From Mesostigma viride (taxonomy: Eukaryota; Streptophyta; Mesostigmatophyceae; Mesostigmatales; Mesostigmataceae): DNA of 64,000 nucleotides. The stretch is from positions 2,907,758-2,971,757 of the forward strand of contig RPFO01000246.1 of assembly GCA_009746045.1 (NCBI GenBank). The letters are read 5' to 3'. The notes beneath the pieces are model-generated. The model saw only the letters and a list, made by a program, of their open reading frames with translations. It was not told where the DNA came from and did not search any database. Numbering within the stretch: the first letter of the stretch is position 1; each line of letters starts with the position of its first letter. The position numbers and the translations under genes were made by a program. This document shows positions 11,466 to 24,200 of the stretch, one piece after another.

Positions 11466-14400
11466 ATGTCTAGCTTGCGGGAACCTACCTCTGCAAACGA
11501 CACGGCTGTATCTAGTGGGTTTCCTGGCCATACATACTCTGGAACCAGCGAGTACTCGCATGAAGCTCATCCGTCGTATGAAGGCAACGACGGCATACAA
11601 CATCCAAGGACGCCGCCCCAGCAGGCGGAGAGACACTCCCAAGCTGCATGGGATGATGCCGAAAACATTTCAGGGCAGGGCCAGAATGACGCTAGCTTTC
11701 AACAACAGCAGGCCGCGTTACCTTTCGTATACTTCAGCTCATCTGCGGTACGCTTAGAATTACGCCCGTTGTGTTGTAAGTCGTTTAGCAGGGGTGCGTA
11801 TTATATGCGCGCATCAACCTATAGGTATTTGTGCTTTCAAAATGCCATTTTATGACGGCTCGGGATATTTATTTCAAAGCACATCGTCCATCGCAAGTTG
11901 TGCGTGAACATGGTAGTCCGCATCCCCCTCTTCCCTTCCTGGAGTTACTCTTCCATTCAAACCAATGCCTGCCCGCACGTAAATAGTAGTTTATCCTAAA
12001 CATGCCCCTCCTCCTGCTGGCCGAAGGATTGAATACTTGTGCGTTCTGTGCCAGAGGAGGGCTATGTCTTCCTGTGTTTGGTGAGTTCTTTGGGTTGTCT
12101 AATAGAGCCTCAAATCTGTGTCAGTCCCTGTTCATTGTCACCCTGACACGCAGAAAGATAGACATTCATGCACCTTATTTGCTGCACATGGTACTGGCCG
12201 CTTCGACCTAGAAAGTCACATGGTTTTTGCCACTGTCAAGGCACCTTGTGTCCTGTCTATTTCAAGCTGATCACGCTACTTCTCTATTCCACTTTGTTTT
12301 GCAATTTACGTGTGACACTGGTCATTTTCTTGTCAAAGCCCTGCCATGACCCCGCCCATGTGGCTTTCTTGGATGATGTTACTTGCATGCCACGTATTAT
12401 CAATCCACATGCCAGTGCTTTCCCTCCAATTCTTAATGTTTCAAATGTTGTTGTTACTATCACTGGAGACATGCGCATTTTTTTGACTGTTTGTGCGCCC
12501 AGTTTTCCTCAGTTTTGCTCGCAGGCTTTGTATATGCTCACGTATGCTGGCCAAAAGAATTTCTAGCCCATTTTTGCCATGGCCTACGTCCTCTTTTTCC
12601 ACCTTCAATGCCCGCCCATCGCCCATCCTTGATACCCCGCTCTTCCCCTCCTCTTCTGTTGTGCCCTCCACCCTTTTGGCACCCCTGGCCCTCCATTCCT
12701 GCTGCCCCTCTGACCCTCGCCTCTTGTGGCCCCTCTTGCCCTCCCCTCCTGCTGCCCATCTGGCCCTCGCCTCTTGTTGCCCCTCTGGCCCTCGCCTCTT
12801 GTTGCCCCTCTGGCCCTCCCCTCCTGCTGCCCCTCTGTCCCTCACCTCTTGTTGCCCGTCTTGCCCTCCCCTGGTGCTGCCCCTCTGGCCCTCGCCTCTT
12901 GTTGCCCCTCTGGCCCTCGCCTCTTGCTGCCCCTCTTGCCCTCCCCTCCTGCTGCCCCTCTGTCCCTCACCTCTTGTTGCCCGTCTTGCCCTCCCCTGGT
13001 GCTGCCCCTCTGGCCCTCGCCTCTTGTTGCCCCTCTTGCCCTCCCCTCCTGCTGCCCCTCTGGCCCTCACCTCTTGTTGCCCGTCTTGCCCTCCCCTGGT
13101 GCTGCCCCTCTGACCCTCGCCTCTTGTTGCCCCTCTTGCCCTCCCCTCCTGATGCCCCTCTGGCCCTCCCCTCCTGCTGCACCCATCTCCCCACCTTCTC
13201 ACCCCACCTCCATCCTCCCCCAGGTCCCCAACCTGAAGAAGTTGGCCAACACGCGCAGCCTGCCCCTGGGCGTGCTCATGTGCCCCTTCCCTGCCAGCTC
13301 CGACCCGCGCGCAGGCCCGCCCATGCTGCGGCGCGCGCCTGTACGCTGCACCAAGTGTGGTGCGTGGGGTAGTTGAGGAACAGATGGTTGTTCCGTTGAC
13401 ATAGGGGGGGGGGGGGGCGCGAAAAGGGTCATGGCCGAGCAGTCGTAGCTGCGTGGGAAGACTGGTGTGCCTATAGGGGTTCAAGGCCCCCATGTTGCGT
13501 GATGAGTCCCCTGATGGTTTTGCACGGCCGAGGCTGCCAGGGAAAGCTGGCAGTGGTTGGCATACGCATGTGTTCACCCTGTTGCGACTTGTGATGGCAT
13601 CCCGTGTGGAAGGTCCGTTGAGGGATTGGGTCTAACGCGGGCATTGTGCCAAGTGGGGGACGATCAATGCTGAATCAATGCATGAGACGACGTTTGTCGA
13701 TCCTACACTCGCTGACACGAGCGCAGTTGTGGGGACTCCTGGCTGGCAGCATGTGGTGGGCAGCTATCACGGGGTCCCTGGTACCCGCTCCTCATGAGTG
13801 CTCTCATAAGGCATACTCGCACCAGTATGTCCATGTCTCCATAGGGCTCACGTGCAGCGGTCCGAGCAGCCTTGCCTTGTAGCCAGCCAAAGCTACCTAT
13901 GACAGGCTTTGGGCAAAGATGGACATTGATGGCGGTTGGCAGTATTGTTCTTGGCTCCCAGCATTGCTGTGAGGTGTTTATGTTTGTTTTCGATGATTGG
14001 GAACGCAAACTAAGCAATCAACCATCTGACCGACCTGCCGACCCACCAACCCACCGACCGACCGACCGACTGAAGCATTAGCCCACCGACCGCACCAACC
14101 CTCCAACCTCTGGCCGACGAATCATCTCTTCACCCATCAACCTCCCCGCGTGCCCCCCCGCCCCGGCCCCCCCCCTCCCCCTCGCCAACACCAGGTGCGT
14201 TTGTGAGCGCACACTGCGGGGTGCAGCCATCCACCGGCCGCTGGTCGTGCGGCATCTGTGGGGAGGCCAACGTGAGCGCGGCGGAGTATGGTGCCGAGGA
14301 CCTGAGCAGCTGCCCGGAGCTGGTGGGCGATGCGGTGGATTATCTGCTGCCCGCTGTGGGCCAGCCGTTGGGCTACTACAGCGGCCATGAGGGGGGCCAG

Positions 14401-17400
14401 GAGCCCACGTGCGTGTTCGTGCTGGACGACACGCTTGAGGAGGCGCACCTGCAGGTGGGGGCCCAGGGGCGTGGGGGTGGGGGTGGGATGTTGACTTGAG
14501 TAGGTATGCTACCGTCTTGCTGCTAGTATTCTGCTGCTCCTATTCTGTTGCTGCTGTTGTACTGCTGGGGGTTACTGGGAGGGCGTGCATTGGCAGGAGC
14601 GTGGATCATGTGGGAGATGGGGGCACGTGTTGGGGTCGGCAGGATGGAGATAGCATGCGGACAGAAGGGGGCTGGCAGGACATGAAGAGGTGGATCACGT
14701 GGTGACTCGAGGGGAGGCATGGGCTGCAGGTGGGCCGGGAGAGCTGTGCACATGATGCCGTGGCATGCAAAACAAGTGCGCCATGTGGCGCAGTGCTGAG
14801 TGCTCCCAAGGTAATTTGCCTCTGGCACTGTGCTGTGTAGCCCGCTGTGACCAGTTAAAAAGTTACAACAAGTTTCAGAGAGTTAGTTCCCTGAAGTTGT
14901 TGTTACTTGTTTATAAGTCGATCATCACCTGCCAATATTACTAGGTTGCGCTGCCGCTGCTACCCACATCTACCCACATCCTATCCTGGGCTCATCATCA
15001 CCTGCCAATAGTACTCGGTCGCGCTGCCGCCGCTACCCACATCCTATCCTGGGCTCCTTGCGGCGCTGCCCTTCGAGCCATGCGCCTTCACCGCGCATCA
15101 AGGCACATGCTGAACCTGCTGACCCCCTTCCATGGCTCGTGTTCTTGTTGGTTGACGGAAGCACATGTTTGACCCTCTTTTCCACATCGTCGCTCTATCC
15201 TGACGTTTTGAGGGTTTGCATCTGCCTCCTCATTCTCTCCCCCACCCACCCCACCCCCCTGGCCCCACTGTCCCAAGCCCCATTCCACATTCTCGTTTCC
15301 GCTCTCCCCCCTCCTCATCTGCCCCAATCCTCCTCTTCCCACTTCCCGGCCGCCGCAGGACCTGCAACAATCAGTGCTGCGCGTGCTGCGGTCTCTGTCG
15401 CCCACGACACAGGTGTCCATCGTGACAGCTGGCAGCACGGTGGCCATCTATGACCTTGGCCTGTCTGGCATCGCGTCCGCCGAGACGCTGCCAGGCGAGC
15501 GCGCCCCCAGCGTGGACCTGCTGCGGCCACTGCTGTTTGGCACCGCCACGTGCGTCGCCCCCATCCACACCTGCCTGCCCATCGCAGAGGCCATCGTGAT
15601 GGCGCTGCGGCCGTACAAGGCGGGCCTTCCGGCCATGGAGCGCCGGAGGTGCACGGGGGCAGCGCTGGAGGTGGCGCTCGCCCTGCTGGGAGGTAGGGGT
15701 GTGCACGCTCCTTCATGCTGCGGTAGGATGCAGGACGAGCGATGTGCTTAGCGTGCGAGTCCATGCAGTACATAATAACGCAGGTGCACGCGCCCGGAAC
15801 GCTGGGAGGTAGGGCGCATGTGTGTGTGTCTAGTATGCTGCATTCACGCACACCACGAGTGTGCACTGGAAGAGCGGCGGCAGGGACGCCACACTCACGT
15901 GCGTCGTGCGAGGAGATACTATTGCGCATCAAGGTTGATGGCACTCACTGGCATCTGGGCGCATTTTGGATCATTAGCATGTTAGTAGCCGTAATGGCAC
16001 ACAGACCGCGTGACCAGTGGCACCATGCCTCACCTGTTTGGCCGATTATTAGGTGTGTCTACGTGCGCGTGCATGGAACTGGGTCGGATATGCTGGCCGA
16101 GCCATTCGTCACCTAAACATTGGGTCTGATGGGCTAGCAGTCAGCACTTCAGGGGTGTACCCCGGTTCCTTTGATTCTTTGATCCCTTATCCACTTCTGG
16201 GGTTTGGTATCAGTTGCTGCAGCTGCGGCCAGTAGGCTCTCCCGTGCGCGCTGGGAGAACTTGTCAGACTAAGGTTCGGCAACACTTGTTAACTACCTCG
16301 CGCGCGACAGATGGTGGCATTTGTTTCACGGACACCTCACGAACGCCTACGTGACGGATGCTGTCCTTGTTTCCTTGCAGCGGGTGACGTGGCCAGCGGG
16401 TATGCCCCCCCCGTGGTGGGCAGGAGCCGTGGGCGCGTCGTCGCATGCCTGGGTGGCCCAACCACGCTGGGGCCAGGCTCAGTGTCCCTGGAGCCTTCTC
16501 ATCCGGTGAGCTGCCATGTCCGCTGAAACTGTGTGTCGCTCAATGCCGCTTAAACTCTGTCCAAGCATGGATTTTCTATGTACAGATGAGGTGGTTATTC
16601 TTCAAAAGTATGCAAGCTTGGCAATAAGGTAGCTGGCAGTACCAGTCTGGAAAGTCTTTGCAAGATACCTGACAGTACTGTTGTGCAAAACATTTCTCTT
16701 GCTGCGTTTGCTAAGCATCCCACTGACTGTTTTGCTACATGGATGGTCGACATATGCGGTGGCCGTGGCCGTGGCTGTCTGCGTTGCCAGAATTACTCGT
16801 ACGAGAAGTCGTGCGCGATGCAATTCCTTGACAAGCTGGGCAAGCGCGCACACAAGCACGGCATCACAGGTGGGCCGCCAGGAGCTCTCTTCGCTTTTCC
16901 AAGAACCCCGAGAGAGTCGTAGGGTCTCACTTTCTGGATGTGGCAGGGTAACATTTTATGTGACAACAGCAGCCGGTGGGTTTTGCGCCCTGGCAGGGTT
17001 CCCCAGCTGTTGTAACGCAAACTGCCTCAGGAGGCATTGCACGATGGAAATTAAGGACGCAGAGGGGGAGGAGAACGGGGAGGATGGAGGGAATGGGGGG
17101 TATGGGGGAATGAGGTTTGTGTGGGCACTGATAGGATGCTTTCACCCCCCCCCCCCCCCCACACACACACACACATCATACCCACAACCCTTTTCTTCCC
17201 CCCTCATTTTACTAGGAAATAGATCAAAGAACGATCTACTTGGATTGTGCTCAGTTTTCATGGCTCATGCCCATGGCGCTGCCTATGTGGGGCAGAATTT
17301 TGCGAGGACCGTACATACAGACCAGCGGCGCAAGTGTTTATTATTTTTTTTTTCTGGCTGAAGGGTTCGGTGGATGGGGGACTTCAAACCGAGAAGAAGG

Positions 17401-18177
17401 GTTCTGTCTTTTACCAGTGAGCATCTCAGCCCAGCCCATTCAACTCAGCTGATGATGGGGTCAGCTTATGTCAGGATGTGTGGTGTCTGAACGTGCCCAG
17501 TCATTTGTTCCCAGGACCTAGATGACCCTTTCTTTCAATTTTTTTGCCTAGCCTCTTAATGTTACACTGCCCAAACTTGCGGATTGCCAGAGTTTTCGTC
17601 CTCGTCCTGCCTTGTTTTTATGGTCCCAGCCTGCGATTTTCAACCTGTTCAGGTGCTTGTAGTGTGAGGGGATCGAGCAACTGCGCTGCATGCATACCCA
17701 GAGCTCTCCGTTATTGCCCCATGCTGCCCTACATGACAGCTCGCAGTGCACCCCTGCTTGCCCTGGCCGTGCTATTTTACTGTGAGTGCCGTTGTTTGTG
17801 CCTGAAGGGGAGAGGTCTTAGTCCCCGTGTGCCAGTTTCTCACAACCCCACCATACTGCGCATGTTACCCCAACCGCCCAATACCGCCTGTCGCTGCCAT
17901 GTGCATGCTGAACGTACCTTTCCTCTTTCTCGGTGCGTGCAAGCACTAACATAGAGTAGTCTCCTTGGCGCTCTCTTCAAAATGCTGCCCCTGTCTACAA
18001 AACCTGCCACACACCCTGCCAGTGAGCATCCTGGGTGGTGGCCTGTGCCCACTGCGTGTGCCGCTGCTGCAACACGTGGTCAAGCCCTCCGGCGGTGTGT
18101 GCCTGCTCCACGACGACTTCGGTGGCACATTCACCGCCAACCTGCTGGGCACCCTGCGGCGAGGTGTGTAAAGCCTG

Positions 18178-18257
<80 letters not shown>

Positions 18258-21200
18258 ACTCACTCACACACACACATATTCACACATTGTGTGTGTGTGT
18301 GTTTGTGTGCGCACGTATGTGTGTGTTTGTGTTCATGTGCGTGTGTGTGTGCCTGTGTGTGTGCTCTGAGTCAGCTGCGCTGAAGTGTGCGGCCTGTATC
18401 GCTGGCGTGTTAGCAAGGCCTGCCGGGGCTCCACCCTGCGTTTGCGTGAAACCTCCTCCCTGCCAGCAGAGCGCATGTGCATGGTAGGTGGCCCTGTGAG
18501 ACTTGAATGGTTAAACAGACTTGAACACGCTCTGTTCCAACGGCGACATGTTCTCAACACGTGCCTGCATCGAGCTAACCCTCGCATATGCCCCCATGGT
18601 CCGCCCTCCATCTCCCACCGTCCGCCCCTCCCATCCCCGACCCTCCCCCTTCCGTGCAGGCTGTGGCAGCAAGGCCACGTTCGACGTGCGTTGCTCGCCA
18701 GGTGTCGCTGTTACGCGCATGGTGGGCCCGCTCGATGACGCGGGCGGCGTGCGCTCCTTCTCCTACCGACAGGAGGAGCTCGCGTGGGGCGCGGGCGGTG
18801 ACCTGGCGCCCGCCCCCGACAAGGACCTGTCCCCCTGCGCGGTGAACATGGCTGGGTTGGATACCGGTCACAGCGTGGCCGTGTTTTTGGAGCTCACGGA
18901 GGACGTGCCGCGGGACAGCATCTGCGTCCAGTTTGCGGTGCACTTTGCCAATGAGGAGGGGAACCGCGTCGTCCGTGTCGTGTCCAAGCGGCTGCCGACC
19001 ACGGGTGGGTGGCGATGGCCCATTTGTTCTGACAAGTGTGGTTGGGTGGCCATGTGTGGAGACTACCCGGGGGAGGGTTATGTTTTTGTTCGTTTGTTTG
19101 TTTTTCCCTTTTTTGAAGGGTGTGTGCCCAGTAGTGTGGTGTCGTAACGTTCGCGATAAGGATCTGGGTTGGGTGGGTGGTCGCCCACGCTCATGGACTA
19201 TATTGCAAAGCAAGTAGGAGGTGGGTGGTGGCTTGAATGAATAGGGATGACTGGCGAAAGAATAGGGAAAGAATAGGGGTGACTCGCACAAGCGGGTGGC
19301 CGCATGCGCGCTCATGATGATGCTGTAGACGGTGACCAGCAGGTGTGGATGGAGGGGGGTGAGGAGCATGGGCGTGTGAGGAGCTTGACTTGTGAGGCGT
19401 ACGTTCGTTCGTGTGAGCTGTACGGAAGTTTGTGAAGGTACCATGCAGGCACAGGCGATGTCATGCGGGTCACTCCGAGGAAGGGGGGGAATGGCTCCTC
19501 TCAGCAAGGAGCTGTTTCGCTTCATCATGCTGCCCACTCCCTTGCACGCGCACAGCGGTGTACACCCTCCTATTCGAGCTGGCCTACCGACCTGGGAAGC
19601 ACAAGGGATGATGGCTGCGTGGCGGTGGCACCAGCGGGTGCAATGCCCGTGCTGGCAGTGGCGGTGATGGCGACGATGCACCTGGTACCTTCCGTGTCAG
19701 GCCTAATGTGTGCCACCAAATTATGTGCTTCTGCACGCGGTATGCGCGCATGTGGCAGCGTACGTGCACTTGTGTGTGGTCATGTCTGCATGAGCCTGCG
19801 TCTACTACTATAACTATTGCTTTCTTTTCCTTTGCTTCTCCTTCACAATATCTTCACTTCCTCCTTCACCAGGGAGCGAGGCAGGCTACCTGTCGAGCAT
19901 CGACGTGGACACGACCGCCGTGCTCATCGCCAAGCGCACGGTCATGCAGATCAAGGGAGCCGAGGATATGGCGTCCATGCGGCAGCAGATGTGAGTGCTT
20001 GTTAAAAGAAATAATAACATGGTTTGTTATTGAGGGGGAGATGGGACCACTCCCAGTTCTCGCTGCTGACCATCGTCACTGGTGTTGTTGACCGCTGTCA
20101 AAAGTGTTGACCGCCTCAACTGTGGATGGCTGCAACGTCTGTTCCTAGTATAGTGCCATCTCACTTCGGTGGGACGCGCCCCATTCATAGGTCCGTGGGA
20201 TAAACTCTGGAAGTGGGGACGCCCCGCCATGCTGAGTTCAGTGTCCAACAAGATGGTTTGGGGAAATATGGGGGGGGGGGGGGGGGGATGGTTTGTTCCA
20301 CTGGGGTGAGTTGGGGTGTCCCACGGATGTGAATTTATTACCCCATCACACTGGCCCAGTGTGGTGAATTCAAGGTGGAGTGTCCCGGGCACACATGCGA
20401 ACGTGGCCCACCACCCGTAGGATGAGGTATACACTAGCACGTTTGCCCGAGTCTGGGAAAATGGGGTGTCCCTCCGAGGTGAGTTGGGGTGCCCCCCCAA
20501 GGCCAAATTGCCCCACCAGCATCACAGTGAAGCGAGACAGCAGTGCAGAGTCATTTCAAGTGTAGTGCTGTTGTTGTCATCACGCCAGGATTCGTTAGCT
20601 TGTTTGCCGCGCTTCTTTGGCTGTGACTCTTGGCATGACACGTTTGCTACTGTGGACGACGAGTGTGCTGGCGAGATTCACCACCCTGACTGCATCCATT
20701 ACAGCAGGCAAATCGCGGTAGTTTGCCATGATGCTTGCTCGGGGTGCTCAAGGGCGAAGATTCACGGCCGAACCCAGCCCACTCCGGGTGTCCACGCACG
20801 CGGGTGCCCTGCTTAGATGTCAGAACTTTGTAATGGGCCCTTCCACCTAAGAGCTGCCCTCGCAAAGCCGAGTAGTACCGCTGTAAAGCCAGGAGGCTGC
20901 TGCATGATGGCGACATTGGGCGTGGGGCCATGTCGTGCGACGAACGTGCTTTCAGTGGCGACGGATGCATGCTTAGCCAAAGGAAGGCCTACCCACAATA
21001 CTTGTTTTGCACTTAACTCGTGCTTACTTGGGACACCACCCATGATGCTTATTATGTTTATCCACCGTTCATCATACTTACAACACCAGCCATGCCGGCT
21101 GGTTTATCTGCCGCCCATGTGGTGCTTGGGGTATCCGCCACTTTCCTGTCCAGCGATGCGCGGATGAAGGACATCGCGGAGCGGTTTGGCTCGCAAGTGG

Positions 21201-24200
21201 GGGGCATCGGCCGCAAGAAGAAGTGGAAGGTCCCCAACGAGCTGGCGCACCTGCCAGAGCTGTAAGCGGCCGTCCCCCTCCCCCCCTCCCTCCCTCCCTC
21301 CCTCCCTCCCTCCTCCCTCCCTCCCTCCCTCCCTCCCTCCCTCCCTCCCTCCCTCCCTCCCTCCCTCCCTCCCTCCCTCCCTCCCTCCCTCCCTCCCTCC
21401 CTCCCTCCCTCCCTCCCTCCCTCCCTCCCTCCCTCCCTCCCTCCTCCCTCCCTCCCTCCCTCCTCCCTCCCTCCCTCCCTCCCTCCCTCCCTCCCTCCCT
21501 CCCTCCCTCCCTCCCTCCCTCCCTCCCTCCCTCCCTCCCTCCCTCCCTCCCTCCCTCCCTCCCTCCCTCCCTCCCTCCCTCCCTCCCTCCCTCCCTCCCT
21601 CCCTCCCTCCCTCCCTCCCTCCCTCCCTCCCTCCCTCCCTCCCAACATTAGCACCTCATACCTCAGTCACACCTTGCTTGGCATGGCTTGCGTTGCTTGC
21701 ACGCTGGTTATGTCTTCTTGGTGATCTACCTGTGGAATGGCCATCATGTGCCGCACACCGTGCTGTCATGGTAATTTGAATGTGGATCTGCGCATGTTTA
21801 GTGGGATTTTTAGTGGGATAATCGCATTATCGCCTACTTCAGAATGGTGTGCAGGCGAGCGGGACAGCTTGGGGAGTGGCCCGAGGATGATGGCGGCATG
21901 ATGGCTCCTGGCCGTGCGACGTGTCGGCGCCCCATGGGCATGCTACTGCCACGGTGGCCCTCAATCAAGAGGATGGTGGCAAACTACAACGCGCGCTTTC
22001 GGCCCTGCTCATCTCCGGGGATCTCATGCCGCACATGCTGTGTGTCGTCTGAGGTGGGGGGGGATCTGGACTGTTAGCAGAAGTACTGCGCGCATCGTTC
22101 CTGCATCTCATTGACCTGGACCCCATCTAAACCCTCGGACCTTTGGACCTCAGTAACCGATAGTCCGGACCTCATGACCACCCCCTGGGCACGCCCCCAG
22201 GTTGTACCACCTGCGCCGGGGCCCCATGATGGGCGACATCGTGGGCCACGAGGACGAGCGTGCTGTGTTGCGCCACCTGTCCCTGTGGGCAGACCGCGGC
22301 GCGGCGCTGGCCATCACGCGCCCGCAGCTCTTCATCTACCGTTCTGCTGGCATCTTTGAGGAGGTGAGTCCGTTGAAATGGCGATGCCTTTCAGGTGGGG
22401 ATAGGGTGAAGGAAAATCTCTTGAGCATGTGAGGCCTTGGAGGTGAGGTATTGGAGGAAGCTTGTGTAGGTGGCGTGGCCTAGCTGGGGGTGCCGGGTTA
22501 TGGCAGGCGTCCTCATGAGTTGCTGGGCCCAAGCCAAATGTGGATGCTCTTTAACAAGTCGGTGCTAAAGATCTTGGAGCGGTTATGTTGCAAATCCATT
22601 AGCTTGGGTGTTGGTTTTGTAATCACCAGCGTCCAACGTGCAAGCCTAGGTGAGGGAGCTGGCCAGCCATTCGCTATGCCTTCATCACCCTCTGGTGGCT
22701 TGCCTACATCACCGACGTGCCGCGCTGAGATGTGGCGTGGGGTATCGGCCAGGTTTGCGATGGAGGTCTGACACAGTTGGCGCATGTAATTCTATGCCTT
22801 GTGGGCAAAGTGCAAGGTTCGGTAGGCTGCGTGCTAGCTTCTTTCCATCTCTACTCCTTTCTTTTGTTTCCTGTGCTCACCTTCCTATGTAGAGCGCATG
22901 TATATTAGCATCCGGTTTTAAAACGCAAATAGCACATTCCTAGGTTTTGTGCGCCTTTGCCTCCATGGGTGTGGCTGTCAGGACGATCAGCCATGTATTC
23001 GTGCCCAGGACATGAAGTCGTACTTGCGCACCGGGATTCTCCCCTTTTCAAAGTTTCTGCTACATAGCTGTCTACGGTTTCCATTCAACCGTGGCGTCAG
23101 CTGCACCACAAGTCTGGCATGGTGTTCACAACCAACTGGCATGGAGCATGTTGACCCTCACCTGTAGCTCTGCTGTCGGGTGTCGTCCTGGCAGGCCCGG
23201 GGGTGTCTTTGGCGTGCGTCGCATTAAGCAGGACAACCTGTTTGTGCGTATCTGACACGCATGACAGTGACGTATTGATGCATCAAACATGTCTCCGTCG
23301 GGGGGTGGCAGAGCGCTGTCATGTGCATGACCATTCTGTGCTTATCATCCTCTGGTGGTGGCTGCACTCCCCATCCTCTAATCCTGCAGGCTGCCCCCGT
23401 CACGCTGGCGCTGCAGTCCGACCTGGCACTGCTCGTGGACTGTGGCACCGACATATTCATCTGGGTGGTGGGTGGACTTGATATAACTTTAGTTGGCTAT
23501 TCATCTGGGTGGTGGGTGGATTCGATATAACTTAAGTTGGCTATTCATCTGGGTGGTGGGTGGATTTGATATAACTTCAGTTGACTAGTCATCTGGGTGG
23601 TGGGTGGAGTTGGATAAAACTTAAGTTGAGTAATGATCTGATATTCTCGATTGTGGGTGGATGATTGCTTCCCTCTTATTCTTGCTTTCCACACTTTTCT
23701 TGCACTCTAGGCCACCTGGTTCAGGGGGTTGGCTCGCATATCCTTTCCTTCTCTCCTCCCCCCCCCCCCCCCCCCCCCAACACCACGACACCCCACCCTC
23801 GTTTCGCTCATCCGGCGCCCTTTTCAAGCGCCGTTTTGTGTGGGTCCTCATGTCTTCCCTCGCTGTCCCCCCTTGTGCTGCCTGTAGTCTTGAGTGTCCG
23901 CCATGGGTCGTTCAGCCTTCTACTCATGGTCCGGTTCGCCGGGTTTCAGTCTCCATCACCTTCAACAGGTGGGAGCACCGGTAGAGACCAAAGCACCGGT
24001 TTCAATGGTGCTGGCGGCATGCCTCCTCATCTTCTGCCCTCCACCCACTTGGGTCTCTGTCTTTCCTGCCCTGCCCTTTCATAGGCCTTGGGGAGGCCAC
24101 CCGCGGTTCCCTTCCATGCGCCTTGACGCAAGCACACCACACGCGTTTTCTCTCAATGCGCCATGTGTCCTCCGCCGCTGCCTGTCGGTCGGCTAACCGC

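Noticed and set aside
12441..13577. 378-aa Gly/Arg/Glu-rich frame on the minus strand
   Set aside because: Antisense of the intron 1 minisatellite; no other coding evidence.
21058..21779. Frames of Ser-Leu-Pro-Pro or Gly-Arg-Glu-Gly repeats up to 198 aa
   Set aside because: Artefact of the (CCCT)n array in SEC23 intron 10.
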